Notes under the pieces: model-generated
Database searches by the model: none
What the model saw: only the letters and a program-made list of their open reading frames with translations
What the model was told of the DNA's origin: nothing
Source: JBDIVL01 sp039794405
GTDB taxonomy: Bacteria; Planctomycetota; Brocadiia; Brocadiales; Brocadiaceae
Length of the DNA stretch: 64,000 bases
Direction: 5' to 3'
Assembly: GCA_039794405.1 (NCBI GenBank)
Contig: JBDIVL010000021.1
Coordinates: 6,500 to 70,499, forward strand
Shown here: positions 17,672 to 26,965 of the stretch, in pieces
How positions within the stretch are numbered: position 1 is the first letter of the stretch
Layout of the letters: each line of letters starts with the position of its first letter
Position numbers and translations under genes: made by a program

Positions 17672-19210
17672 ATGATGAACGAGCTAAGAAAAAGGTCGTG
17701 GTATTTAGCCTGGCCAATTGCAGGTATACTGATTTTATTCTGGAAATTAGATACTATTGTAGGGCTGCACCGGGATGAGGCAGTATTTGGCCTTTTTGCA
17801 GAAATGATCATCGACGGCGCAAGACCATTTTATGGTATTTTTAACTATTACACTTCTCCTGTCCATTCCTATTTGCTGGCTATCGTTATCAAAATCCTGG
17901 GAAACTCGGTTTGGAGCTTACGGTGCTTAGGTCCCGTTTTCACACTCATAACGATAGTTGCAATTTTTGATATCGTGCGGCAATTTTCTCCTGTCCGTGC
18001 GCGGTGGATAGCTTACTTCCTTATAACATTTCCACCGATTGTAATATTTTCCCGGCTTTGTGGTGAGGTATTCGTTTTTAATCCTTTCCTGTTTTTTGGG
18101 ACGATTTGGGTATATGTCAGGCTTTGCCGGAACCAAAAGCAATACATGAACAGAACAGGCTGGGTACTTGCTGGTTTTCTGATGTCTTTAGGAGTATGGA
18201 ATCATATAATCTTCCTGCCGAGCGCCATATCCCTTGTGCTTTGTTACATAGTATTCATGTGGCCTGGTTTTCGGCAGTTTTTTGTCAACAGTGCATTTTG
18301 TTCTCTTGGGTTTTTCATTGGTATGATACCGCGGTTTATTTCAGCGCTCGTTTATGGAAATGTCTTATTTCAAAAAAGACCGGCAATTCCTCCTGCCTCA
18401 TTAAAAACTTCACTTTTAAACCTTTTATACACCCTGTCAGGGGATGGGCTCTATGCCCGTTTTTCCGGCAGAAGCGTTATTCCGTTTGTATGGGGTATTC
18501 TGGGGGCATTCGTAATCGTTTTGATTACATTTCATTTCCTCCGGCATGATAAAAATGAAAAGAAGATATTTTGGGGAATATGGGTCTTCCTTATTTTTAA
18601 CTTTATCGGGATCTGGCAAATTACACCATTTGGTTCTATGGGCTCACGGTTATGGTTAATACCGGTATGGATCTTTCCTATTCTGTTAGGGATATGGATA
18701 AAAGATGTTCATGCCTGGAAATGGCGTATTCTTGGTGGCGTGGTAATTATAACGAACTTGATATTGCTTTCCGTAAACTATTATATACCGAATAACCATT
18801 CGAACGGTGTCATCTGCCCATCTATTTACGTTGGAGGCAAGTACGATAATACATGGGACTACTATGATCATCGCCAAATTGTGGAAAAACTTGCCCAGGC
18901 AGATGATGAATACATATTTATCTCGAATATCAACATATTTACCTTCTATTATTTTATGCCAGAAGACCAAAGACATCGGATAAAGTGGCTGTGGCCTATA
19001 GAACTTGGCGGCATGGGAAACACTCCGGAAAAGCAAAGGCTCTACAGCCGGTTTTGCTATAAAGGCCCTATGCCGAAATCAGCCCTTTTCGTCTTTTACG
19101 ATAATGATAAGGACTATCTCGCTAATTTCTCAAAACAGTGGTATTATCCCTTAACAACTGTAGATGCCGACAAAAGCATCCCCGGGTTTAAGATTTTTTG
19201 TTTAAAATAA
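17672..19210 (+). CDS. GT39/ArnT-like membrane glycosyltransferase
   Basis: This GT-C fold protein of about 512 residues has some ten or more transmembrane helices. The first periplasmic loop carries GLHRDEAVFG (about residues 29-38), with the acidic pair expected at the active site of GT39/ArnT-type enzymes, followed by RPFYGIFNYYTSPVHSYLLA. A soluble C-terminal tail of about 110 residues follows the last helix (from about 385). It should move a sugar from a polyprenyl phosphate carrier onto a periplasmic acceptor. The frame opens at a TTG at 17651, inside repeat sequence; I prefer the ATG at 17672 (or 17675). No good ribosome site is visible. Confidence 0.8.
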   Translation: MMNELRKRSWYLAWPIAGILILFWKLDTIVGLHRDEAVFGLFAEMIIDGARPFYGIFNYYTSPVHSYLLAIVIKILGNSVWSLRCLGPVFTLITIVAIFDIVRQFSPVRARWIAYFLITFPPIVIFSRLCGEVFVFNPFLFFGTIWVYVRLCRNQKQYMNRTGWVLAGFLMSLGVWNHIIFLPSAISLVLCYIVFMWPGFRQFFVNSAFCSLGFFIGMIPRFISALVYGNVLFQKRPAIPPASLKTSLLNLLYTLSGDGLYARFSGRSVIPFVWGILGAFVIVLITFHFLRHDKNEKKIFWGIWVFLIFNFIGIWQITPFGSMGSRLWLIPVWIFPILLGIWIKDVHAWKWRILGGVVIITNLILLSVNYYIPNNHSNGVICPSIYVGGKYDNTWDYYDHRQIVEKLAQADDEYIFISNINIFTFYYFMPEDQRHRIKWLWPIELGGMGNTPEKQRLYSRFCYKGPMPKSALFVFYDNDKDYLANFSKQWYYPLTTVDADKSIPGFKIFCLK

Positions 19211-19249
19211 AGATACATTCTCCAGAACTGCCTGTGTTAAATATCTTAT

Positions 19250-19569
19250 ATGCAATTTATCTTCACAAACGGGTTAAGTTTTTCAGTAATTTGTTGGGCT
19301 TCGTGCCTCGATCCAGCCTGTAGTCCTATAAAAACAAAATGTCACTTTTGTGATTTCGGAAAATCCTCTATTTTCTAAGAAATACCGCTCTGCTCTATGA
19401 CATTTTATTTTGAGATCACCATAGAACCACAGATTGTACGGACTTCACAGATAAAAATCTCAAGTGAATGAATGGGTATTTAACTCATCTACTCATTTAC
19501 CCGTCTACCAAAATCTGTGCAATCTGTGGTTTTAATCCCTTTTATCGGTCTGAGGCTTTGCCTCGCTAG
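19250..19569 (-). repeat. Element with GAGGC(C)TCAGAC end, abutting a gene end
   Basis: It runs from AATTTATCTTCACAAACGGG to CGGTCTGAGGCTTTGCCTCG and is the inverse of the arrangement at 9407-9557 and 59092-59236. Internal AACAAAATGTCAC (19333) and TGACATTTTATTTTGAG (19397) are inverted to each other. The conserved end touches the stop codon of the next minus-strand gene. No gene is seen in 19211-19569. Confidence 0.6.
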
Positions 19570-20997
19570 TTATTTATTCTGGGCAGTAACCTCTTTTGGT
19601 GCAAAATGTGAAAATTGCAGGACATCCTCCTGAACTATCACACCCTTGGCCTTTGACTCCGAAGTGAAACCTCTCGTTACATCACCAGTAAACCAGAGTT
19701 GGGTTCCCTTCGTACCCTGTGTTTTTGCAAATTTCACAACCTCATCGAGAAATTTCTTCATCTCTGGAGTACTTTCAACGATATCATAGGGAATAATAAA
19801 AAACAGTTCCTTCTTCTCTGTGATAGCGCCAATTTTATCAGATGCAGCGGTAAGCCTTGTAAGGTCTTTTGCATGTGTCTGGTATGCCGAAAACAACTCC
19901 ATCTGGTTTATAGCGTGGGTAGCCGCATTGGGCGTTTGAACTTTACTGAGATATTTTATCGTATCCGACACACCTTCAACAGCAGTACCTGTGTCTGGCT
20001 TTCCAAGACGCTTGAGATAAAGATAAAGATAGGCCTGTTCACGCGGGGAGTAGTTAGGATTATCGAGGAGATCCTCAACAATGCTTTCTTTTCCAGGTGC
20101 TATCCCTAATTCTTTTTCATATTTTTTAGTGAGCACGTAGCGTAATTCGGCTGGAGATTCATCGCGAATGAGTTTTTCCGTTTCGGCATCAAATCCATTT
20201 GGCGTAAGGGAGTTACTCAGGAGGCCAAGACCCTGAATAGGGGAAAGGAAGAATAGTCCTACACTGGTTCCTATAGAGCCTTTTGACCTTGCTTTTGCTA
20301 CTTCCTGGATTAATGCCTGTACATAAGGATTATCTGAATAGACGTCCAGTCCTACTTCGGCAGCGAACTCTCTTGCATGCTTGCCCACAACAAACCCTTC
20401 ACCACCCTTGGCCCGGTCAGTATCCCCGCTTGCATCCTTCTCCTCTTTATCGAATTTCTTTTTGATAAACCGTCCAACACCCCGCACGAGTTTTCCTCCG
20501 GCACGTGCGAAGGCCTTTGCTGATTCTTTTGGTTCTTTGACAATTTGTTTAGCACCCCGGCCAATATCCTTTAGCGATTCACTCGCTCCCTTCCACGCCT
20601 GGCTTCCCTGATCGGTTTTGCGATACTCTTCGATAATACAGATCTCATGACAAACCTTGAGGAGATCCTTTATTGATAAAACATCGTAATCACCATGTGA
20701 AGATTTTACGAGAAACCTGTAATATGGTGCATCAATACGAACCGTATCGTCGATCGTGTAATATTTATTGCTCTGAGAGAGCCTTTTAAGGGTTGTAATC
20801 GAAGAATAAGATACCGTCTCACTTCCAAACCCGTATGTGCAGAATAACAGCGGGAATAGAAAGGCAAATGCAATGAACAGTAGCAAGAAATTACGATTCG
20901 TTTTCCTGCCACCGGTTTTTTGCAGGCATATCATCTGAAATCTCATCACATGAGACACCTTAAAACATTTTTTCTGTACAGCAAATAGTTTATTCAT
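19570..20997 (-). CDS. Exported or membrane-anchored protein of unknown function
   Basis: This 475-residue protein has a long basic N-terminus, then one hydrophobic segment (NFLLLFIAFAFLFPLLFCTY, about residues 36-55) that acts as a signal anchor or late signal peptide. A SYSSITTLKRL segment follows, then a lysine-rich amphipathic region (about 135-200, AGGKLVRGVGRFIKKKFDKE). A mixed alpha/beta C-terminal part ends near KGVIVQEDVLQFSHFA. I do not recognise the family. GAGGG nine bases before the ATG is a fair ribosome site. It is divergent from the lipoprotein gene at 21281, sharing a 283-bp upstream region. It could act in the envelope; nothing more can be claimed. Confidence 0.6.
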   Translation of the reverse strand: MNKLFAVQKKCFKVSHVMRFQMICLQKTGGRKTNRNFLLLFIAFAFLFPLLFCTYGFGSETVSYSSITTLKRLSQSNKYYTIDDTVRIDAPYYRFLVKSSHGDYDVLSIKDLLKVCHEICIIEEYRKTDQGSQAWKGASESLKDIGRGAKQIVKEPKESAKAFARAGGKLVRGVGRFIKKKFDKEEKDASGDTDRAKGGEGFVVGKHAREFAAEVGLDVYSDNPYVQALIQEVAKARSKGSIGTSVGLFFLSPIQGLGLLSNSLTPNGFDAETEKLIRDESPAELRYVLTKKYEKELGIAPGKESIVEDLLDNPNYSPREQAYLYLYLKRLGKPDTGTAVEGVSDTIKYLSKVQTPNAATHAINQMELFSAYQTHAKDLTRLTAASDKIGAITEKKELFFIIPYDIVESTPEMKKFLDEVVKFAKTQGTKGTQLWFTGDVTRGFTSESKAKGVIVQEDVLQFSHFAPKEVTAQNK

Positions 20998-21051
20998 TAC
21001 AGTACCCTCAAAATTTTGTAATAGGTTTTCTTTGTATTAAAAGAAAAACTA

Positions 21052-21079
21052 TTGACATAAATATGTAAAGTGTTATTAT
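21052..21079 (+). promoter_or_regulatory. Sigma70-type promoter for the 21281 lipoprotein gene
   Basis: TTGACA (21052-21057), a 16-bp spacer, then TATTAT (21074-21079). The predicted 5' leader is about 195 bases, long enough to hold structure. Confidence 0.6.
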
Positions 21080-21236
21080 GTCCGGCTACTAGACCGAATC
21101 GGGCCGCATTTCCTAATCTGAATCAATAGGGAAGCGCTAAGCGCCTGAATGTAATTATAACCAAAAATTTTTTCGCATGGATTTTATACATTCTGACCTT
21201 TATTGTCAATACCCAAGAAATGTTATTAAGGTATAA

Positions 21237-21268
21237 ATTGTGAATGACGCAAATAACCTCTATAACAA
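21237..21268 (+). repeat. Leader segment duplicating part of the downstream coding sequence
   Basis: ATTGTGAATGACGCAAATAA and the next 12 bases match 21434-21465, inside the lipoprotein gene, with one mismatch. The leader copy contains an ATG at 21244 that opens a 14-codon frame overlapping the start codon of the lipoprotein gene. Confidence 0.7.
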
Positions 21269-21280
21269 CTGGTATAAAAA

Positions 21281-22681
21281 ATGAATAAATACTTATTAAA
21301 GTACCTTTATTTTTTCATGCTTTTTCTCTTCGGCTGTGCTGCCCCTTCAAATCAGAGGATAGATAGAATGGATGAAGTTAACAGCAGGCTATTGGAAAAG
21401 AGGATCAACGATCTGTCCGGTACAATTACTCTTATTGTGAATGACGCAAATAACCTCCATAACAAGATGGAAGAGATAAAGATATCCAATAAAGCCGTTC
21501 AGGAAAAAGTAAAAGGATTAGAAGAAGCGATCGGCAATTTGAATGACCGAGTCATAAACCTGTATACCTCTGCAAGGTCTACGGAAACTATCAAACCGTC
21601 TGTTAAAGGAACTACCCCGAAACCTCCGGTGTTTACTACAGATAAGAACAATCCCACGGATAAACCAAAAGCCGGCATTCAGAGAACAGAGGATGCCGAA
21701 AGCCGGTTGTCCATCGCAAAAAGATTTTGGGATGCGATAAATGCAGATGATATTCAAACAGCACGGTCGTATGCAACCAAAAAGAGCGGAGATGGTTTAT
21801 CGTTAAAAGAACGTGGTACTGCAAGCAGCGGCAAAGTTAGCTTTGGTAATGTTAAAATTGAAGATAACAGGACTGCCATTGAAACGATAATACAGGCATC
21901 AGAGGGAGAAACAGAGCTTGAATTCCCGATAGAAACTATTCTTGTAAAAGAAGACGGACAGTGGAAGGTAGATTTTGATCAAACTTTAATGTCCATGCTT
22001 GGTGGTGCCATGGGTGAGATGATCGAAGGACTTAAGAAAGGTTTCGAGGAAATGGGAAAATCTATAGCTGAAGGTCTGCAGAAAGGTTTTGGAGAAACGG
22101 CACAAACAAGTGAAACGAAGCCTGATAATGCACCATCGGAACAGGATACAATGGTTATCGACGTAACCAGCGAACAACCTAAGGTTGAAGGTATACAGAA
22201 AGATATTCAAGAAACGGCACAAGCGAGTGAGGAAAATCCTGGCATTCCACCATCGGAACAAGAGGCAGAAGTGATTCATAAATCCGGTGAACAGGTGAAG
22301 GTTTCTGAAGGCATGCAGAATATCACTCAAGAAACAACACAAATGAGCGAGGCGAAATCTACTGTTTCACCACAAAAACAGGAAACAACCGCAACCAGTG
22401 AAATCAGTGAACAGGAAAAAAGAGAAATATTCCTGAAAGACAATATTATCCGGCTAGCAGAAGCTGAATTTCCCGGTAATAAGGGAAATCGGTGGAATAT
22501 TCTCGGTCTTGAACACAAAGCCCATTTGACTCACGTAGAAGCGGAACCCGAACCTGCAAACCTCGACTATCCGCGTTTTAAATTTGTCGTATCCTTTAAA
22601 AATCCTGAAATGCCTCGTGTTATAGGAATGTTTTGTCTTAAAGATGGCCAATATGCCTTGTATAGTACAAAAAAGAAATAA
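21281..22681 (+). CDS. Lipoprotein with coiled coil, NTF2-like domain and three tandem repeats
   Basis: This 466-residue protein starts with a lipoprotein signal and lipobox (FLFGC, Cys at residue 19). A coiled-coil region follows (about 30-88). A DUF4878/NTF2-like alpha+beta domain covers about 145-245 (SIAKRFWDAINADDIQTARS, ending in DGQWKVDFDQT). Three imperfect repeats of about 38 residues (about 268-375) each contain ETAQ.SE and SEQ; one reads ETAQASEENPGIPPSEQEAE. The C-terminal 85 residues form another small domain. It is probably held in the outer or inner membrane facing the periplasm. No Shine-Dalgarno sequence precedes the ATG, so it may depend on the overlapping upstream frame. 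The function is unknown. Confidence 0.72.
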   Translation: MNKYLLKYLYFFMLFLFGCAAPSNQRIDRMDEVNSRLLEKRINDLSGTITLIVNDANNLHNKMEEIKISNKAVQEKVKGLEEAIGNLNDRVINLYTSARSTETIKPSVKGTTPKPPVFTTDKNNPTDKPKAGIQRTEDAESRLSIAKRFWDAINADDIQTARSYATKKSGDGLSLKERGTASSGKVSFGNVKIEDNRTAIETIIQASEGETELEFPIETILVKEDGQWKVDFDQTLMSMLGGAMGEMIEGLKKGFEEMGKSIAEGLQKGFGETAQTSETKPDNAPSEQDTMVIDVTSEQPKVEGIQKDIQETAQASEENPGIPPSEQEAEVIHKSGEQVKVSEGMQNITQETTQMSEAKSTVSPQKQETTATSEISEQEKREIFLKDNIIRLAEAEFPGNKGNRWNILGLEHKAHLTHVEAEPEPANLDYPRFKFVVSFKNPEMPRVIGMFCLKDGQYALYSTKKK

Positions 22682-22750
22682 AAAATCTCCTAATCTTCAC
22701 GGATAAAAACTTTGATTACGGCTGCACCGCCCTATGTGTCTAAGGCCCCC

Positions 22751-23602
22751 CTAGAAATCTGCGAGCGATATATCTCCAATAATAATCCTGTTTATACCGT
22801 CAAAAGATTTTAAGGGAGATTTTATCGCCACGACATCATGCCTCACTCCTTTAAAAATCCCAAGGGCAATGGTATCTCCATTTCTATTAATACCAACCAG
22901 CCTGCCTGTCTCAACAGATACTTTTTGTATATCGATTTTCCTCCTGTTATAAAAGAAACTCAACCCCTTATATGGGTATTTTTTAATCATGGCGCCCCTG
23001 AAGTATTCTGCATATTTTTTCTTCCTGTATCCCAGGCGTTTTTCTCTTCTCCTTCTCTTCACATGGGAGGATACCCTGAGGCGGTATATTCGAACATCCT
23101 CAATGAGCGATAAGATATGTTCCAATTCGTCACGTTTCTGTAAGGCAATAATATGTCCTGGTTTTATTGCTTTCATTTTTCCAATCTTTAATGTCCTGCC
23201 CGGGCTACCGGCTATCAGTCCCGTAGTATCAACAAGGATAATCTTTGCACCTTCCGACCTTGCAGCGCTGACCATTTTCTTCGTTCCATATATCATAAGA
23301 GGGACCTTTCTTGCCGGGTTAACATCACCAATAAAAAAGATTTTGTCAGGCTTAAAATTATCAAAATCTTCCCATCTGCTGAATCGCTTCATACATATTG
23401 TTCCAGGAAGACCAAGGGATGACTGGCCTACATCGGAATCGACAAGGGAAACCTTTATCCTGTTTGCAAGAAGTTCTTTTATGAGATACTTTGTAAGGGT
23501 TGATTTGCCTGCATCCGATGTACCAAGAAGGACAGCCGTGCCCTTGTATTGTATCAATTCTTCTATAATCCCCTGCCATTCACATTCTGGAATGATTTCC
23601 AT
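22751..23602 (-). CDS. CLP1/GRC3-like P-loop polynucleotide kinase
   Basis: This 283-residue protein has a Walker A motif GTSDAGKST at residues 27-35. It also has the family-specific VDSDVGQSSLGLPGT (about 54-68), a GDVNP segment and VDTTGLIAGSPGRTLK (about 126-141). These match the CLP1_P domain of eukaryotic/archaeal CLP1 and GRC3 RNA 5'-kinases. A basic stretch (HVKRRRREKRLGYRKKKYA, about 185-203) could bind nucleic acid. The C-terminal beta domain ends in INRIIIGDISLADF. In eukaryotes these enzymes act in RNA 3'-end, tRNA and rRNA processing; the bacterial role is not established. It is convergent with the lipoprotein gene and has no obvious partner. Confidence 0.8.
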   Translation of the reverse strand: MEIIPECEWQGIIEELIQYKGTAVLLGTSDAGKSTLTKYLIKELLANRIKVSLVDSDVGQSSLGLPGTICMKRFSRWEDFDNFKPDKIFFIGDVNPARKVPLMIYGTKKMVSAARSEGAKIILVDTTGLIAGSPGRTLKIGKMKAIKPGHIIALQKRDELEHILSLIEDVRIYRLRVSSHVKRRRREKRLGYRKKKYAEYFRGAMIKKYPYKGLSFFYNRRKIDIQKVSVETGRLVGINRNGDTIALGIFKGVRHDVVAIKSPLKSFDGINRIIIGDISLADF

Positions 23603-23755
23603 TACAGGTAATTTGTTACAAGTTTCGATATGCAGATTTTGCCATCAAATATTTTTGCCGGAACAGTAAACATGGAGTACTGGAGTTTCTCTCACAACAA
23701 TACTTAACCACTCCATCACTCCACAATCAAGGATTTTGGCTGTGAACCCGCCGCA

Positions 23756-24796
23756 TTAGGACATTTTCCAGTTGAGGAGTGTTCTATAAACAGCCTCATA
23801 GCGTTCAACCATTATCTCTGCTGAAAACTGTTCTTGTACTGTGAGAAAACAGCGTTCACGATTAATCTTACCGATGCGTTTAACCGCTTCCACCATTTCT
23901 TCTACAGTATCTGCTATAAAACCGGTTTCGCCGTCCTTAACTATTTCAGGAACAGACCCATAAGGCCTGGCAATCACGGGTGTTCCGCATGCCATCGCCT
24001 CGATCATCACTAATCCAAATGGTTCTGGCCAGTCTATTGGAAAAATAAGGGCCAGGGCCCCACCGAGAAGTTCTAATTTTTCAGACTCGTGAATTTCTCC
24101 TACATATTCGATCGACGAATCTCGAAGGAATGGTTTCACGTTTTTCTCAAAATAGTTCCGATCAGCGGAATCGATTTTCCCGGCAAGTTTAAGAGGCATA
24201 TTTATCCTCTTCGCCACTTCAATAGCAAGGTCAGGCCGTTTATCCCGGGACATCCGGGAGAGAAAAACTAAATACCCGCCGTTTCCATGACCAAACCTGA
24301 AAGAGGTCTCCGGTAAACCATGGTAAATGGTATTCATCCAGCGAAGTCCCAGATGAAGCAGGGGATTCCGTTGATTATTGCTGATAGAAACAAGGGGGAT
24401 ACCGTGGAAGTACTCCATGATTGGTGTTGTATGCAGCAAATCCAGCCGGCCATGAAGCGTATGCACGGTTGGCACTTTATTATAGCGTGCAAAAGGAAAG
24501 GCAAGGTATCCATGATGACAATGGATAATATCAAAATCTGAAGATCGGTCGAATGCCTGTGAAAGTTCAAGGATATGAAATGCAAGAGGGTCTGGCTGTT
24601 CCGGGTCACACCTGATAGAACGGGCTCTTACGCCCTGGAGATCAGCATGTGTTCGAGAATCACCGCTCGCGAAGAGCGTAACCTGATGCCCCCGTTGAAC
24701 AAGCCCCTCCGTGAGAAAGGACACTACCCGTTCTGTACCTCCGTAAAGGGAAGGAGGAACAGGCTCTATCAGCGGAGAAATTTGGGCAATGCGCAT
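23756..24796 (-). CDS. GT4-family glycosyltransferase
   Basis: This 346-residue GT-B enzyme starts MRIAQISPLIEPVPPSLYGG, the glycine-rich acceptor-side loop of the family. The segment VFLSRMSRDKRPDLAIE opens the second domain, and EPFGLVMIEAMACGTP at about 256-271 gives the E-x7-E donor motif. PYGSVPEIVKDGETGFI follows. A very strong ribosome site, GAGGAGG, lies about nine bases upstream of the ATG. It is a single-gene unit on the minus strand. It is the fourth soluble GT4 enzyme in the first 25 kb; its place in a pathway is unknown. Confidence 0.88.
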   Translation of the reverse strand: MRIAQISPLIEPVPPSLYGGTERVVSFLTEGLVQRGHQVTLFASGDSRTHADLQGVRARSIRCDPEQPDPLAFHILELSQAFDRSSDFDIIHCHHGYLAFPFARYNKVPTVHTLHGRLDLLHTTPIMEYFHGIPLVSISNNQRNPLLHLGLRWMNTIYHGLPETSFRFGHGNGGYLVFLSRMSRDKRPDLAIEVAKRINMPLKLAGKIDSADRNYFEKNVKPFLRDSSIEYVGEIHESEKLELLGGALALIFPIDWPEPFGLVMIEAMACGTPVIARPYGSVPEIVKDGETGFIADTVEEMVEAVKRIGKINRERCFLTVQEQFSAEIMVERYEAVYRTLLNWKMS

Positions 24797-25146
24797 GAGA
24801 TAAATCCTCCTCTCTTATTTCGATAGATACCCGGGAAAATACGGTTATAAAAACCTCTCTACCTTTTATAAATTTTCAATAAAACAATTATATCTTAATA
24901 TTCTCTGTGCTGAAAGCTACAAATTACAACCTTTCGTTTGGTTGCGGCTGAGCCTCCCCGGGAAAATTATATACTTCTTTCTTGACTCCTTAAACATCCA
25001 AGAATAAACTTAAAGAAAAATGGCCCACTTCTATTTACTTGAAACGCAGAGAAAAAAAATATTCCACTTCACAAAAAACCTGGCAGGCGTCAAAAGGTCA
25101 CCAATACTAACGTTTTCTTATGTTTATCAAAAAGGAAAATCATAGA

Positions 25147-26190
25147 GTGAGTAAAACAACACCTACACTTGAAGAATGTGATGAACTCTACCAGGCAGCA
25201 ATTCACGTAAAAGAAATTGCACCCTGGAAATGGATGGAGGAGAGTGATATCTTTGGGATACAGAATCCTGAAACAGGTGATTTGGGGTTCGTCAGCATAA
25301 TGGGTATGTTAGGCAAACATTACGCAGTATCCGTATACCTTGGTTCAGAAGGTCTTTACGGTTTTTGGGACCTCGAAGAAGCAGGAATTTCGGCTTCCCC
25401 GGAAATGTTGCTTGAAATCCCGCAGCTTCAGGCATCTTTTGAAGACCGTAATAACCTTCAGCAAAATGACCTTAAAATAATCAGAAAATTAGGATTTAAA
25501 TTCCGTGGACGAAACGAATGGCCGATGTTTCGCAGCTATCGGCCCAGTTTTGTGCCGTGGTTTTTAGAAGCAAAAGAAACTCGTTTTCTCACGTATGCAC
25601 TTGAGCAATTAATAAATGTAGCTTTACGTTTCAAACAGAGTCCTTCACTGCTCAGACTCTCCAATGAGAAGAACTATCTCATACGCACCCCCCACCAGGA
25701 AAACGGTGCACTCATTTGGAAAGACCGCATTATGTATATACCACCGCCGGAACCTTTTGCTATCTCGATAAGCATGAGTATGCAATTGCTGGATACCCTT
25801 AAAAACCTTCCACAAAGCAAATGCAAAATTGAACTTGATTTTTTTATGTCCACCTTGATTGTGAAGGAAAAAAACGTTCATCCCTTTTATCCGTATATAT
25901 TCATGATGGTAGACTCGCAGAGCGGCATGGTTCTTGGAAATGATCTTCTTTCACCACACCCTTCTTTGAGGGATATGTGGCGATCAATCCCGGTAAGGCT
26001 GGTAGATCAACTAGCTGCCCTTGGCATCATGCCAGATGAAATTTTGGTATGCTCAGAATTACTCTTTCAATTGCTGCAGCCATTAAGCCGCAAATTAGGA
26101 ATCACCCTCAGACAGTCACATACCTTGCCAGGAGTCGAACTTGCCAAGAATTCTTTACTACAGTTCCTCGAAAATGAGGAAAATAAATAA
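25147..26190 (+). CDS. Conserved protein with DUF7309-like and DUF6930-like parts
   Basis: The N-terminal half contains LYQAAIHVKEIAPWKWMEES and GMLGKHYAVSVYLGSEGLYG, and the C-terminal half contains PVRLVDQLAALGIMPDEILV and LLQPLSRKLGITL. This layout matches my memory of cytosolic proteins with DUF7309 followed by DUF6930, whose function is unknown. I start at a GTG (25147) because AAAGGA (25131-25136) lies ten bases upstream; an in-frame ATG at 25120 has no ribosome site. The next gene, a HAD phosphatase, begins about 30 bp downstream, so the two may be one operon. Confidence 0.6.
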   Translation: MSKTTPTLEECDELYQAAIHVKEIAPWKWMEESDIFGIQNPETGDLGFVSIMGMLGKHYAVSVYLGSEGLYGFWDLEEAGISASPEMLLEIPQLQASFEDRNNLQQNDLKIIRKLGFKFRGRNEWPMFRSYRPSFVPWFLEAKETRFLTYALEQLINVALRFKQSPSLLRLSNEKNYLIRTPHQENGALIWKDRIMYIPPPEPFAISISMSMQLLDTLKNLPQSKCKIELDFFMSTLIVKEKNVHPFYPYIFMMVDSQSGMVLGNDLLSPHPSLRDMWRSIPVRLVDQLAALGIMPDEILVCSELLFQLLQPLSRKLGITLRQSHTLPGVELAKNSLLQFLENEENK

Positions 26191-26220
26191 CTGATAATTA
26201 GCCCTTTTTCATTGATCACG

Positions 26221-26901
26221 ATGAAATTTCAAGCAATCCTTTTCGACCTTGACGGGACACTCCTTGATACCCTGGAAGACCTTGGCGATACCGTAAACCT
26301 CGTACTGGCAAGGAACGGTTTTCCCATTCACAGCATAGATGCTTACCGCCATTTTGTAGGCGACGGGGTTGCTATGCTCTTTCACCGTGCATTACCTGAA
26401 AACAAACGAAATGACGATATCGTCCGTATTTGTGTCCAGACATTTCATGAAGAATACAGCCGTGGCTGGAATATGAAAACAAAGCCCTACGATGGTGTAA
26501 CCGAAATGCTTGATGTTTTGACAATGTACGGCGTAAAGATGGCAATTCTCTCCAATAAACCTGATATCTTTACGAAACAGTGTGTGGCCGAATTTCTTTC
26601 GGACTGGACATTCGATATGGTTCTCGGCCAGCACAGCTCATTACCTCTTAAGCCAGACCCGTCGGGCGCAAAAGAAATTGCGGAGTACTTGAATGTACCT
26701 TCCTCAGATTTCGTTTACCTCGGCGACACCGCAGTCGACATGAAGACTGCCGTAGCGGCCGGCATGCTGCCGGTAGGAGCACTATGGGGGTTTCGCACAG
26801 GAAAAGAGTTGTTGGAAAACGGCGCAAGGGTATTGGTCAAAAAACCCCGGGAAGTTCTGAATCTTTTCAATCCTGATGGAATATTGAAGTTTCTCTCATA
26901 A
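26221..26901 (+). CDS. gph: HAD-family phosphatase, phosphoglycolate phosphatase-like
   Basis: This 226-residue HAD subfamily IA protein has motif I FDLDGTLLDT (about residues 8-17), a helical cap, motif II (LSNKPD), a motif III lysine (LKPDP) and motif IV YLGDTAVDMKTA (about 166-177). KPDIFTK and GMLPVGALWGFR are typical of phosphoglycolate phosphatases, which salvage 2-phosphoglycolate; closely related enzymes act on other small phosphates, so the substrate is a family-based guess. The frame opens at a TTG at 26212, but the ATG at 26221 gives the usual MKFQAILFDLDGTL start. Confidence 0.82.
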   Translation: MKFQAILFDLDGTLLDTLEDLGDTVNLVLARNGFPIHSIDAYRHFVGDGVAMLFHRALPENKRNDDIVRICVQTFHEEYSRGWNMKTKPYDGVTEMLDVLTMYGVKMAILSNKPDIFTKQCVAEFLSDWTFDMVLGQHSSLPLKPDPSGAKEIAEYLNVPSSDFVYLGDTAVDMKTAVAAGMLPVGALWGFRTGKELLENGARVLVKKPREVLNLFNPDGILKFLS

Positions 26902-26965
26902 CAATACTCCATATTCCGCAGCTACGCTCCATTCGGAATGACAATTCTTGTTTTCGGACAGGCTC

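Noticed and set aside
17581..17811. Reverse frame overlapping the GT39-like gene start
   Set aside because: It overlaps repeat DNA and a clear membrane protein on the other strand.
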